A stretch of DNA of 10,329 bases, taken from positions 389,089 through 399,417 of the forward strand of contig NW_019091383.1 of NCBI RefSeq assembly GCF_001949145.1, read 5' to 3'. Source of the DNA: Acanthaster planci (Eukaryota; Echinodermata; Asteroidea; Valvatida; Acanthasteridae). The notes below the pieces were generated by a model. It did no database searches, was not told the origin of the DNA, and worked only from the letters and a program-made list of their open reading frames with translations. Below, piece by piece: positions 1-6,798 of this stretch. Made by a program: the position numbers and the translations under genes. Each line of letters opens with the position of its first letter. Within the stretch, counting starts at the first letter, position 1.

Positions 1-192
1 GTGATTAATGAGGCTAGACCATGCGAGTGTGCAGAATACCAAATGCCTTTGCTTTAAGAACTGTGAGAAGTTGCACATTGATAACAAAAGTCAGCATGTG
101 GGGTGAAGGCGATTCCTTTTTATGGCGTTACCTTCAGAACCAAATTTTCACTACACCCTCAGCTAATGTTCAGGAGTTAACGTGCAAGAATA

Positions 193-318
193 GTGGAAGA
201 AGTCAGTAATCTCCGTCAAGACTTTGAAATGATCAGACGAGCAGTAAGGGACATGTTACGAAGATGTCAGATGTGCATTGACAGGAATGGTGGCCATGTG
301 GAGGACTTAGCACATTAA
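193..318 (+). CDS. Possible terminal coding exon of an unidentified gene (5' part not identified)
   Basis: From the GTG at 193 a frame of 41 codons runs to a TAA at 316-318. Its composition looks like protein, with an amphipathic, charged helix-like stretch (LRQDFEMIRRAVRDML) followed by a CxxC pair and RNGGHVEDLAH. The hydrophobic spacing would suit a coiled coil. An in-frame TAA lies just upstream at 178-180, so any real coding exon must begin by splicing; AG dinucleotides at 187-188 and 192-193 are possible acceptors, but the pyrimidine tract before them is weak. Nine bases after the stop is a strong donor, GAG|GTAAGT, at 327/328. That would put an intron in the 3' UTR, close enough to the stop to escape nonsense-mediated decay. 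I do not recognise the family. It could also be a pseudogene fragment or a chance open frame. Confidence 0.35.
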   Translation: MEEVSNLRQDFEMIRRAVRDMLRRCQMCIDRNGGHVEDLAH

Positions 319-321
319 ACT

Positions 322-333
322 GATGAGGTAAGT
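322..333 (+). promoter_or_regulatory. Strong consensus 5' splice site
   Basis: GATGAG|GTAAGT matches the metazoan donor consensus almost perfectly, with the exon end at 327 and GT at 328-329. It follows the TAA at 316-318 directly, so if used it defines a spliced 3' UTR or an alternative last exon. No matching acceptor was identified downstream. Confidence 0.45.
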
Positions 334-1060
334 AGCGAAAACAAAGCAGATAAGATTGATTTAGGTACATTCCTTGTTTTCAAGAATGCGTTTTGTGGTA
401 TACTTTTTATGTGGGCACCCTTTACAAGAAATGCATGTCATATGTTCTATAGAAAAAGAAAAACCAAGTGTTTTGGTAACAGGCACGCAAATTGTCATAA
501 AAAGAGTATTTATTTGTATTTCAATATTTTAACTTGAGATGGTGCACAGGTTTATTGTAAAGTACATGTACTTAAATATCTGTTTGCTCAGCGGCTGTAA
601 CTGGTGACCCCAAACCTCTGTATTTCGCTTTTAACTTCGTAATTGTTATTGGCCATATAAGTTTTTCATATATGTGTGGTATTAATCAGGGTGATAACAA
701 AGGGTCAGTATTCCAAAGCCCTTGTTTGCAGTTGCATTCTCTTTGAGTGTGAAAAACAACAGACTTCTTATTTCTACAAATGAGTGACTGTCTCTTGGCC
801 ACAACTGACTGGTAGACTGACCATCTGTAGAAGGGTGACGAATGGTGCACAAAAGTTACAGAATGAGAGTAAAGTTCTCTTTCACCAATGTAAAAAATAA
901 TTATAAATGTGACACTGACACGAAATTTGTCCGGCCGCATGAAAAGTTGGCGTTATGAAAGAGGCCTAGTAGAACTAATGGCGAATGTAAAACACAAAGA
1001 CGAACAAAGTTTTGGGTGTCGTGGGTTTTTGTGTCTACTATGCGTGGAGATACGCAGACA
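334..1060. other. AT-rich non-coding stretch
   Basis: No convincing exon is seen here. The 84-codon minus frame across 686-940 has no family resemblance and unremarkable composition. The only structured feature noticed is a perfect 14-bp palindrome, AAGTACATGTACTT, around 560-573; TACATGTA words recur elsewhere in the window (for example near 4210). If the donor at 328 is used, this stretch is intronic. Confidence 0.4.
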
Positions 1061-1066
1061 ATAGAC

Positions 1067-1185
1067 CTGGCCGTAGCTCTGGAAGTCCGTTTCGGTCATG
1101 TCACGGGTAACCTTGGACCGTTTTCCAATGCTCAACTTCGGCTCCGTCTCAGGTTTCAACTGTTTTTTACTAGCTGACTTTGAAG
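1067..1185 (-). CDS. Candidate internal coding exon, unidentified protein
   Basis: On the minus strand an acceptor (TGCGCTTACAG, with a branch-like GACTAAT upstream) opens a 119-base exon that ends at GGCCAG|GTCTAT. After a two-base carry it reads 39 codons without a stop. The peptide is basic and polar, beginning SKSASKKQL, then KPETEPKLSIGKRS, then KVTRDMTETDFQSYGQ. The exon sits in a less AT-rich, CpG-containing patch within AT-rich DNA. The donor is imperfect because it has C at +3. I do not recognise the protein; the low-complexity first half suggests a disordered segment. A 13-codon relative of KPETEPKLSIGKRS lies on the other strand at 1315-1353, with nearly all differences silent, which supports coding descent. 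Neighbouring exons were not found, so it could be an isolated exon copy or a pseudogene piece. Confidence 0.45.
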
Positions 1186-1314
1186 CTGTAAGCGCAGTAA
1201 TTAGTCTAATAGTACCACAAAACATCAGATAAGATGCAAGAGATCCTGAAAGAACAGTAACTCAATTTAATTTAAATGCTTCAGGCCGACAATCGGGGAT
1301 TTGTTTTGGGAACG

Positions 1315-1353
1315 AAGCCTGAGACGGAGCCCAAGTCGAGTATTGGACGTTCC
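1315..1353 (+). pseudogene. Inverted partial copy of the 1115-1156 exon segment
   Basis: This plus-strand stretch encodes KPETEPKSSIGRS. The minus-strand segment at 1115-1156 encodes KPETEPKLSIGKRS. The two differ at five bases, four of them silent third positions, plus one in-frame three-base gap. Similarity fades quickly outside. The two copies face away from each other across about 160 bp. The surrounding plus frame (1276-1665) has otherwise poor protein character, so I read this as a relic or short duplicated exon piece, not a separate gene. Confidence 0.4.
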
Positions 1354-1630
1354 TGCGTGAAACAGCGCCCTCTATTCACATGTCAAAAAGTTTTTGGGAA
1401 GTTTTGCTCGCCGAGTTCCTGTGTGGTACCCTCCCAAAGCGTACCCAGATCGCGTGTATTGTGGGTCATAAGTAATGGCACCTGTCTCCGTGGTAAATTA
1501 GCATGGAAAACGGGTGGAGCAGGCCGGAAAGGGGTAACAGTCATGACAAGGCCAGGGCAAAGTCACAGGGCACCAAAAAGCTTACGTCAGACTTTTTATT
1601 TTAGTTTTTCTGTATATTCTCTCTTTGTAG
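1354..1630 (+). promoter_or_regulatory. Putative promoter / 5' UTR region of the Rab-like gene
   Basis: This patch is less AT-rich than its surroundings and lies directly upstream of the Rab-like gene. It contains CAGCGCCCTCT (about 1363-1373) and ATTGTGGGT (about 1459-1467); the latter read on the other strand, ACCCACAAT, loosely resembles ZNF143-like promoter motifs. There is no clear TATA box. A strong acceptor-like sequence, TTCTCTCTTTGTAG, ends at 1630, so a non-coding first exon could lie around 1400-1530 with a short 5' UTR intron before 1631. Possible donors are the GTAAAT near 1494 and the GTAACA near 1535. All of this is inference from motifs. Confidence 0.25.
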
Positions 1631-1724
1631 GTCTCTTTTGCACAGCACCGCTTTCCCTGATTTAAAGCATTGAAATGTGAATTTGATGAGCTTTTTGTTT
1701 AAAAATTAAGAGAAGTGCAAGATC

Positions 1725-1962
1725 ATGAGTTTGTCCCGGGCGCGGGAGGACGCGTACGAGAAGTTTGACGAGGAATTGGACATCAGTTACCACATACGCA
1801 TTGCCATGGTTGGGGATGCAGGCGCTGGCAAGACCAGTTTGTTGCTAAGATACACGGACCGGAACGGAAGCCGAACTCCCTCGGATCACAACATAGACGT
1901 GAGAACCAAGATGTTGATAAGAAATGGGCGCAGGATCAAGTTGGAAATCAAGGACACTGCAG
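1725..1962 (+). CDS. Divergent Rab-like small GTPase, exon 1 (residues 1-79 and the first base of codon 80)
   Basis: The three exons 1725-1962, 3054-3162 and 4911-5235 join in frame to 223 residues, the usual Rab length. The ATG at 1725 is the first after an in-frame TAA at 1707-1709. Exon 1 holds a 20-residue acidic N-terminus, strand 1 (HIRIAMVG), the P-loop GDAGAGKT (30-37) and switch I. It ends in DTAG (77-80) at the donor CAG|GTTAAT, where the intron splits the Gly codon in phase 1. By eye the order of motifs fits the Rab39/Rab42/Rab2 group of membrane-traffic regulators. Oddities: the switch I position that should be Thr (PTVGVDF in Rab39) reads SDHNIDV, with Asp54 at that place and the loop one residue short; the Trp of the usual WDTAG is Lys. 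The P-loop Lys36-Thr37, which bind phosphate and Mg, are intact. Family membership is firm; the orthologue is not. Confidence 0.88.
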
Positions 1963-3053
1963 GTTAATTTGGAGCATGTATATGGTGGTCTGTCAGCTTG
2001 AGTAACACAAGTCCTAATGCTCATGACATCGGGAAAAAAATATATGAATTTCTGATATCATGAGCAAAGAAGTACTCGAGAAGAGTTCGGTATCCAGACA
2101 TCACTTGGGACTGATTTGAAAAGTCTAAGTGTTTTCCAAATAAATGCTTCAATACTTTCTCTTCTAAATTTGACTTATTAGTACACGTTATTGCTTTCTG
2201 ATAGATAATAAACCTTGGCAAGGGAGATGTCCATATATAGAACTCTTACTATGTATATTTTGCTGGGATCCATTTTGGCATCATTTGATTCACTTCATCT
2301 GAGTGATGTGGTGAGTGCACACATAGTATAGCTTCTAGGTGCAGTACGTGCCCGTGTGACCCCAAGATTGAAATTAGGGGTTTGATCCCAGTGATTGCCA
2401 ATTTATTTATTTATTTTTTTGAATGAAAGAAATTGCAATATCAATTACTCGCTGCTTGGGAGGATTTTCTTTCAAGAAAAAAAGTCTAAAATTTACAATT
2501 ACCCAAATTCTAAATGTTGAATTCAAGTTCATAATTACAGAGTTCCTGTGGCTACAACAAAAATAAGCATATCAGGAAGCAGTTCACAGTCAAATATACT
2601 GTACCCTAGCAGTGCAGGTGTTTCCAGTTCTTTGAATTTCTTTTCAGAAGCCAACGACAAATTGATTGAAGGAATGCAGACATGTTTATTAAAGATTTAG
2701 CTCTCATTTACATTAAAGGGCATAAAAATTAATCTTTCTAGGGTGAATATTTTTCTGTCAACAATTTATATTCCATCTTAGTTTGTACCTGGCAAGTAGG
2801 TAAGTCTTACTTTCTCGGCCTCCCAAATTCCCAGTCCCAGGGATGGGGAGCATTGAATACTGGGGAAAAAAAAAATTAAAATCCTGTGTTACCTTGTGTC
2901 TTTAAAATTTGACCGTAAACCATAAAAATTTCAAACCCGGTATGAAGTGTGGAACAGCAACAGAGGACTCGAAAAGTGGCAAGGGGCAGGGAAATATCAA
3001 TATAAATTTCACTTACAAGTTGACGTGCATTATCCGACTTCTGTTGACTGTAG
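1963..3053 (+). other. Intron 1 of the Rab-like gene
   Basis: This phase-1 intron of 1091 bases starts GTTAAT and ends TTGACTGTAG. It is AT-rich and no coding sequence is supported inside it. Around 2330-2405 a B-box-like GGGTTTGATCCCAG may mark a decayed tRNA-derived repeat. An A run of nine bases lies near 2867-2875. The acceptor-side pyrimidine tract is modest (CCGACTTCTGTTGACTGTAG). Confidence 0.8.
2332..2410 (+). repeat. Possible decayed tRNA-like SINE head
   Basis: GGGTTTGATCCCAG (about 2378-2391) matches the pol III B box and T-arm (GGTTCGATCC) with one C to T change typical of CpG decay, and its flanks GGG/CCC can pair. A weak A-box-like TAGGTGCAGTACG lies about 40-50 bases upstream. 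No clear SINE body or duplicated target was seen; the following run of T-rich ATTT units could be a tail remnant. Confidence 0.25.
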
Positions 3054-3162
3054 GTTTGGAGCGATACAGGAGCCTGACCAGGTCACATTACAGTGCAATC
3101 ACCGGTGCCCTGCTGGTGTTTGATCTGACCAACGAGATGTCCTTTCAACACTTGACATACTG
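3054..3162 (+). CDS. Divergent Rab-like small GTPase, exon 2 (residues 80-115 plus two bases of codon 116)
   Basis: This 109-base exon follows the acceptor ACTGTAG and ends at the donor ACTG|GTAGGA in phase 2. It supplies switch II and strand 4: LERYRSLTRSHYSA, then GALLVFDLTNEMSF, close in pattern to Rab39 and Rab2 (SITRSYYR, LVFDIT). The key departure is the first residue after DTAG. Rabs and Ras carry the catalytic Gln there (Ras Gln61); here it is Leu81, codon TTG. The exon junction fixes this residue: the Gly codon is completed by GT and TTG follows at once. TTG needs two changes from CAG or CAA, so a single sequencing error does not explain it. In Ras and Rab proteins a Leu here is known to block GTP hydrolysis. 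The open frame continues upstream of 3054, but that part is intron. Confidence 0.88.
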
Positions 3163-4070
3163 GTAGGACCTGAACAGTTAGTCTGTTTGTGATTAATTGT
3201 ATGTGTTGGGCCCCATCTACAGGAGAAAGGTTTAGGCATAACCCCCCCCCCCCGTTATAAGGACTACAAGGAAGCACCATAAGGCCAAACCCCAAAATAC
3301 CTGTGTTTGCAGTTATCTGACCCAACCTAGAAAATCATGCGGAACCTATATTTTTTTATTCGACAAATCATTGAAATATAAAAATGTATGGTGCCTTGCC
3401 CTGAGCCCAATTTTGTGTACATCGTCCTGTACATTGTATTGTTTTAATTTTTTGGGGCCGGAGATTGACAGCAATACAATAATCGTTGGCTTGATTAATT
3501 CATGGCACATTAATCTGACACTGACTTAGTACCTGTTACAAATATACCAGCCCCCCCAAATACATCATCCAACCCCAATTTTTTGGGCTATAAAAATTTA
3601 GAGTAAAAAAATAATATTTTACCCAACCAACCACCCTAATTGATTTTTTAGTGTAATAGGAAACACAAGTAATTTGTTTGGCCTAAGCTTCCTCTAGTCA
3701 GCTGCCCTCCAAACAAAACTCGATTGGCTTTTGGTTGTGACAGTTTAACACAGTTTCTCCAACCTTCTTTACGTCCCTCCCCATTGAAAACATGGATACA
3801 AACTGACATAAACAAAGACAGAAAACGACACCCTCCCTGCCTGACCACCCCCTTTAAAGGATGCTGGCCCAGTGTGCTGCTGGCGTGTTTTCAAATGTGG
3901 ACTAGATTAGCGTGCATCGGTATTGTATCGCTCATCACTGGAGCACTTTTGTCCCCGGTGGTAATCCGCTCGTGCTGAATGCCGCAAACAGTGATATAGT
4001 CATTCAAAACAATGACGGATTTCCTCCGCTATTGAAAACTGAAAAAATGTTGGCAATTCCCAGCAGCCCA

Positions 4071-4108
4071 GTCTTTTGTTCCAAGTACGGTCTTTTGTTA
4101 CAAGGCCA
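4071..4108 (+). repeat. Two-unit tandem repeat, 19-base period
   Basis: GTCTTTTGTTCCAAGTACG (4071-4089) is followed directly by GTCTTTTGTTACAAGGCCA (4090-4108). The first 15 bases agree except for one C/A change. It lies inside intron 2 of the Rab-like gene and has no evident function. Confidence 0.6.
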
Positions 4109-4803
4109 AGCTCCTTTGTCCGATTTCGGTCACCCCAGCTTTTCATATATGGCCAATGTCTCTGGTTCTGGGCACCCGGCACGAAGTGGTGAAAGATCCT
4201 TGGTTAGTTACATGTACATGTATTTTTTTGGTAGTGTGAGTTCCCCCATAACTGTGCCATTCTGAGCTATTTTTCTGGGTTACATATACTTATGTCTTAA
4301 TTAGACAGTTATTATGGGTCTGTATAACATATTCAAAAGACATTCTTTTCTCTGAGTCAAAAATTTACAAAACTCTCTTGTAAAAGGGGTGTATTGTATT
4401 GAATACCCTTTTCTGACCTCGAAACCCCAGTGGTTTAAATATGAAATGGAAACATAAATCATAAGAATTGCATAGTCACATTTTCCATAATGCTACAAAA
4501 TTCATCAAAATTATTTTCAAGACAAATTCCTTCAGTAAATATGTGCAAGTTTCAGAAAATGATTCCTTTTCCACAATTTAATTTAAAGATCAAAAATTAC
4601 ACAGCACCCCATGTATGCTTCAATTATTAATTAAAAAAGCAAGGCTGTGTACTAATAAAGTTTTTTTGGTTCTGCAATTTGTCAGGGTATTCTCATTTAT
4701 TTAAAGCAATCAATGGAGAAATAGTTATCAAGTGGCAGATGTAGGGTGGGGCTTAGTCATTCGGATCCCTTCTCTTAATTTTATTTTGTCTTTTTGACCC
4801 CCT

Positions 4804-4910
4804 TAGCTTGGCAACTTTTTACATCTTCCTTGTCTCAAAGGTATGATTTTTCTCTTTAGCGCTTACCTTGATAATTTTTTTTACATTCCCCTTGTCTCAC
4901 CCAATTCAAG
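4804..4910 (+). promoter_or_regulatory. Duplicated 3' splice-site region before exon 3
   Basis: Two similar acceptor segments stand in tandem. Copy A (about 4806-4840) reads CTTGGCAACTTTTT, ACATCTTCCTTGTCTCA, then AAAG. Copy B (about 4866-4910) reads CTTGATAATTTTTTTT, ACATTCCCCTTGTCTCA, then CCCAATTCAAG. A third acceptor, TTTTTCTCTTTAG, ends at 4859 between them. Using 4910 gives the standard Rab protein. Using 4859 adds 17 codons in frame and changes the Trp codon to Cys. Using 4840 reaches a TAG at 4857-4859 after five codons. The 4910 site is the best choice by homology. Confidence 0.55.
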
Positions 4911-5235
4911 GCATGAGGAGCTATACAAGAATGCAGACAAGCTGGTCCAAGCCATCCTGGTGGGTACCCACTGTCAAAACGAGAACCGGGAGGTTGCCGA
5001 GGACAGCATCCGGCGACTGGCCGAACACTTTGACATGCCATACGTGGAGGTGTGTTCCCAGGCCAACAGCAACGTGGACTATTGCTTTGAGACGCTAGTG
5101 GACCGCATCATCGAGAAGCATTCCGAGCGGGTGAACGTCCAGAAATCAGAAAGGATTCAACTGAGGGATGAATCTGATACAAGCCGGTCATTCTCCAGAT
5201 GCTGCACGATCATACATCCCAAAGAATCAGGTTGA
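4911..5235 (+). CDS. Divergent Rab-like small GTPase, exon 3 (residues 116-223, stop TGA)
   Basis: This last coding exon covers helix 3 to the C-terminus. HEELYKNADKLVQAILVG aligns with Rab39 helix 3 and strand 5. The base-recognition motif, normally NKxD (HKCD in Rab39), reads THCQ (135-138). The SAK motif reads CSQ (164-166), although the surrounding PYVEV and SNVDYCFETL follow the Rab pattern well. The tail ends in SRCC (213-214) followed by nine residues, TIIHPKESG. Rab prenylation normally needs cysteines at or within a few residues of the end, so membrane anchoring as written is doubtful; an ancestral stop just after the cysteines may have been lost. The final codons GAATCAG|GTTGAG also resemble a donor, so a spliced alternative end is possible. 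Codon use looks normal and uninterrupted, which argues against a pseudogene. Confidence 0.85.
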
Positions 5236-5988
5236 GAAATCACCAATCGGCAGCCTCCATGCTTTCCGTAGCAAGGAAGGCCATGTCAAAATTTACTTAA
5301 CCACAGCCTGAATTTCTACCCGAGTCTATAGCTGTGGTTTCAGTCACTTCCCGTACAGTAGTGTCTGTATTCAATTAATTCAGAAATAACCAAAGCACTA
5401 ACCCAAGTAACTTTAAATATTTGGTTGTTTTTATGTCAACTTTTTAAACGAAATAGAAGTGCCCCTCTTAGGGATGGTACGCTCGGGGACTCGGGTACAT
5501 ACCACGGGATGGGAGGACATCAAACCACGCCAAAGGCAACAAAGTTTTGTACATTCTTATTTTTGTGTACAAATGAAGTTTTGTATAATATTCTGATGCT
5601 CTAAGCCTTTCTTACTTGAAATTTTGTATTCTTTTTTGCTTACCAAAAGTAGTAACGGTAATTTAATTACCCTAAACATATGTCCGGGTGTATAGCAAGC
5701 TTATTTCAGCTCAGTGTTATGTTACCAAATTCAAACTCACTGTGAGTAGGGTTTGGTTTTGAGAGAGAGAAAAAAACAATTCGTAATTTTTTTTTAGTTC
5801 AGTTTACAAATTAGAGTTATTAGAAATAACAAAAACAAAACAAAGTTTTATAAAGCCATTGCTTTCCATATTAAAGGTGACCAAAGTTAAGAAAACAAGC
5901 CACAAGTCCCTAAAGCTACATTTTGAAGGCCTTTCCCATTATCTAAATCTATAGGAAATCAACAGTATTCACTTACACAAAATGTTCA
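5236..5988 (+). other. Likely 3' UTR and downstream spacer of the Rab-like gene
   Basis: This is AT-rich sequence after the TGA with no supported gene. It contains a GAGAGAGAGA run near 5761-5770 and T- and A-rich tracts. An ATTAAA at 5870-5875 is the first reasonable poly(A) signal seen; a canonical AATAAA is present further on at 7263-7268, past the SINE. Which is used cannot be told from the sequence. Confidence 0.4.
5870..5875 (+). terminator. Candidate poly(A) signal ATTAAA
   Basis: ATTAAA lies about 635 bases after the Rab-like stop codon, with GT-containing sequence (AGGTGACC) just after it. It is a common variant signal, but such hexamers arise by chance often in AT-rich DNA. Confidence 0.25.
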
Positions 5989-6281
5989 TTTCCGGGGGAG
6001 TCGGGTCGGCACAGAGGTTCTTTCCTCGCCTTCCACCTCAGCGGTCTGGGTTCGAATCCCGGCTCGGTCTACGTGTGGATAGAGGTTTTTATTCCCTACC
6101 TGATTCTGTGGGTTTTACCCAGAACATTTCTCTGAGGTTTTCCTCCCACCTCTAAACTGTAACTGCTTCTTATTGTCTCCTCTCTACAGGTTTCTTCAGG
6201 CTTACGAGCTACAGTGCCTAGGGTAGTTTTGAGGAATCCTTGGTGTCATTACCAGAAATAATAATAATAATCAAGATGTCA
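5978..6281 (+). mobile_element. tRNA-derived SINE with imperfect target-site duplication
   Basis: The body spans about 5989-6271. An A-box-like TCGGCACAGAGG (about 6006-6017) and a perfect B box GGTTCGAATCC (6049-6059), inside a pairable T-arm CTGGG/CCCGG, form the tRNA-like head. The body includes the GGTTTTCCTCCCACC segment (6138-6152), a style I associate with SINEs of marine invertebrates, and the 3' end is an ATA-repeat tail (6256-6271). The flanks CAAAATGTTCA (5978-5988) and CAAGATGTCA (6272-6281) look like a slightly diverged target duplication, which sets both borders. The element would insert by reverse transcription using a partner LINE. It lies downstream of the Rab-like stop in the same orientation and may be part of a long 3' UTR. 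Family assignment is not attempted. Confidence 0.8.
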
Positions 6282-6657
6282 AACCGAGTGAAAAGTCCAA
6301 ACTAAGAGCTCAGTTTGTTTGCTCTAATGCAAACCAAGACCAAATCACTGAAACTATGCCTTTAAGATTCGTTTCTCAAAATTTAATCATGAAAGTGGTA
6401 TCTTTCCAGCACTTCCAGAATTGTTTACTCCTGCCAACTAAGCAGTTTTTACCCACACTATCCATTTAAAAATATGTCACTGAAAGCACCTCCCATGCCT
6501 GAGATCAAGTGACAGACTCAGACAGAGCATAGTAAATCCTTTATCACTTTCAAGTAAAGAGTACGCATTTAAAAAATACTGTTTGAAGGTGCTCGGAGAA
6601 CAGATACTTAACCATGTACAGTTTATACGCTGTCTTTACCGTCACACACTTCTGGCA
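6282..6657. other. Non-coding spacer
   Basis: No gene, repeat or RNA was recognised here. The sequence is AT-rich with stops in all frames. Confidence 0.4.
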
Positions 6658-6798
6658 TTATGACAATAACCTTTTAGGCTGATCCGAGGAGACGGTAAGA
6701 CGTAAGACCATGGTGGCAGGTGGCATCCCATTCAGTCCCATTTCATGCACGTTCTTGGGCCAGAAGCGCTCAAATGCATTCTGGCTAGCTGCAACATT
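6658..6798 (-). CDS. Possible terminal exon or relic, unidentified
   Basis: Reading the minus strand from an acceptor-like ACCACAG (exon start 6798), 46 codons follow to a TAA at 6658-6660. The peptide, with segments NAFERFWPKNVHEM, GLNGMPPATMVLRL and SSDQPKRLLS, has a protein-like composition. An in-frame TGA lies just upstream of the acceptor, so it needs splicing to be real. The pyrimidine tract is weak. I do not recognise it. A second frame on the plus strand, 6710-6889 (59 codons, start context ACCATGG), overlaps it, and both cannot easily be genes. Confidence 0.22.
   Translation of the reverse strand, partial: NVAASQNAFERFWPKNVHEMGLNGMPPATMVLRLTVSSDQPKRLLS

Larger units (their letters stand above)
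3163..4910 (+). other. Intron 2 of the Rab-like gene
   Basis: This 1748-base phase-2 intron starts GTAGGA and ends CACCCAATTCAAG. It holds a run of 12 C at 3242-3253, several C-rich/A-rich patches (3550-3640, 3830-3860), a 19-base tandem duplication at 4071-4108 and an ACATGTACATGT palindrome near 4208-4219. The less AT-rich stretch 3850-4180 may be an old repeat. No exon is supported: the open frames at 3724-3978 and 3912-4265 lack recognisable domains. Confidence 0.75.

Noticed and set aside
21-209. 62-codon plus-strand frame starting at 21
   Set aside because: It has no domain or convincing composition, and it overlaps the more protein-like frame ending at 318 in a different frame.
560-573. 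AAGTACATGTACTT palindrome as a regulatory operator
   Set aside because: TACATGTA words recur in the window, and nothing ties this one to a gene.
686-940. 84-codon minus-strand frame
   Set aside because: It has no recognisable motif, is AT-rich, and no splice context links it to the 1067-1185 exon.
1276-1665. 129-codon plus-strand frame as a gene
   Set aside because: Apart from the 13-codon KPETEP segment the composition is not protein-like, and it has no family match. It overlaps the likely promoter and 5' UTR acceptor.
2909-3053. Upstream extension of the exon 2 reading frame with its own ATG at 2909
   Set aside because: The Rab similarity starts exactly at the acceptor at 3053/3054, and the upstream codons do not resemble a GTPase. 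It is intron read-through.
3242-3253. Run of 12 C
   Set aside because: A simple homopolymer, possibly with length error; no function is implied.
3083-3325. Minus-strand frame overlapping Rab exon 2
   Set aside because: It is a shadow of the real coding exon on the opposite strand and contains a poly-Gly run from the C tract.
4843-4910. ATG at 4843 as a start for the last Rab exon
   Set aside because: This is intron sequence in frame by chance or through the duplicated acceptor region. A start here would lack the P-loop and switches. It is kept only as a possible alternative-acceptor insert.
5994-6070. Functional tRNA gene
   Set aside because: The B box and T-arm are good, but the D-arm, anticodon arm and acceptor stem do not fold properly. 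A SINE body and ATA tail follow, so it is a SINE head.
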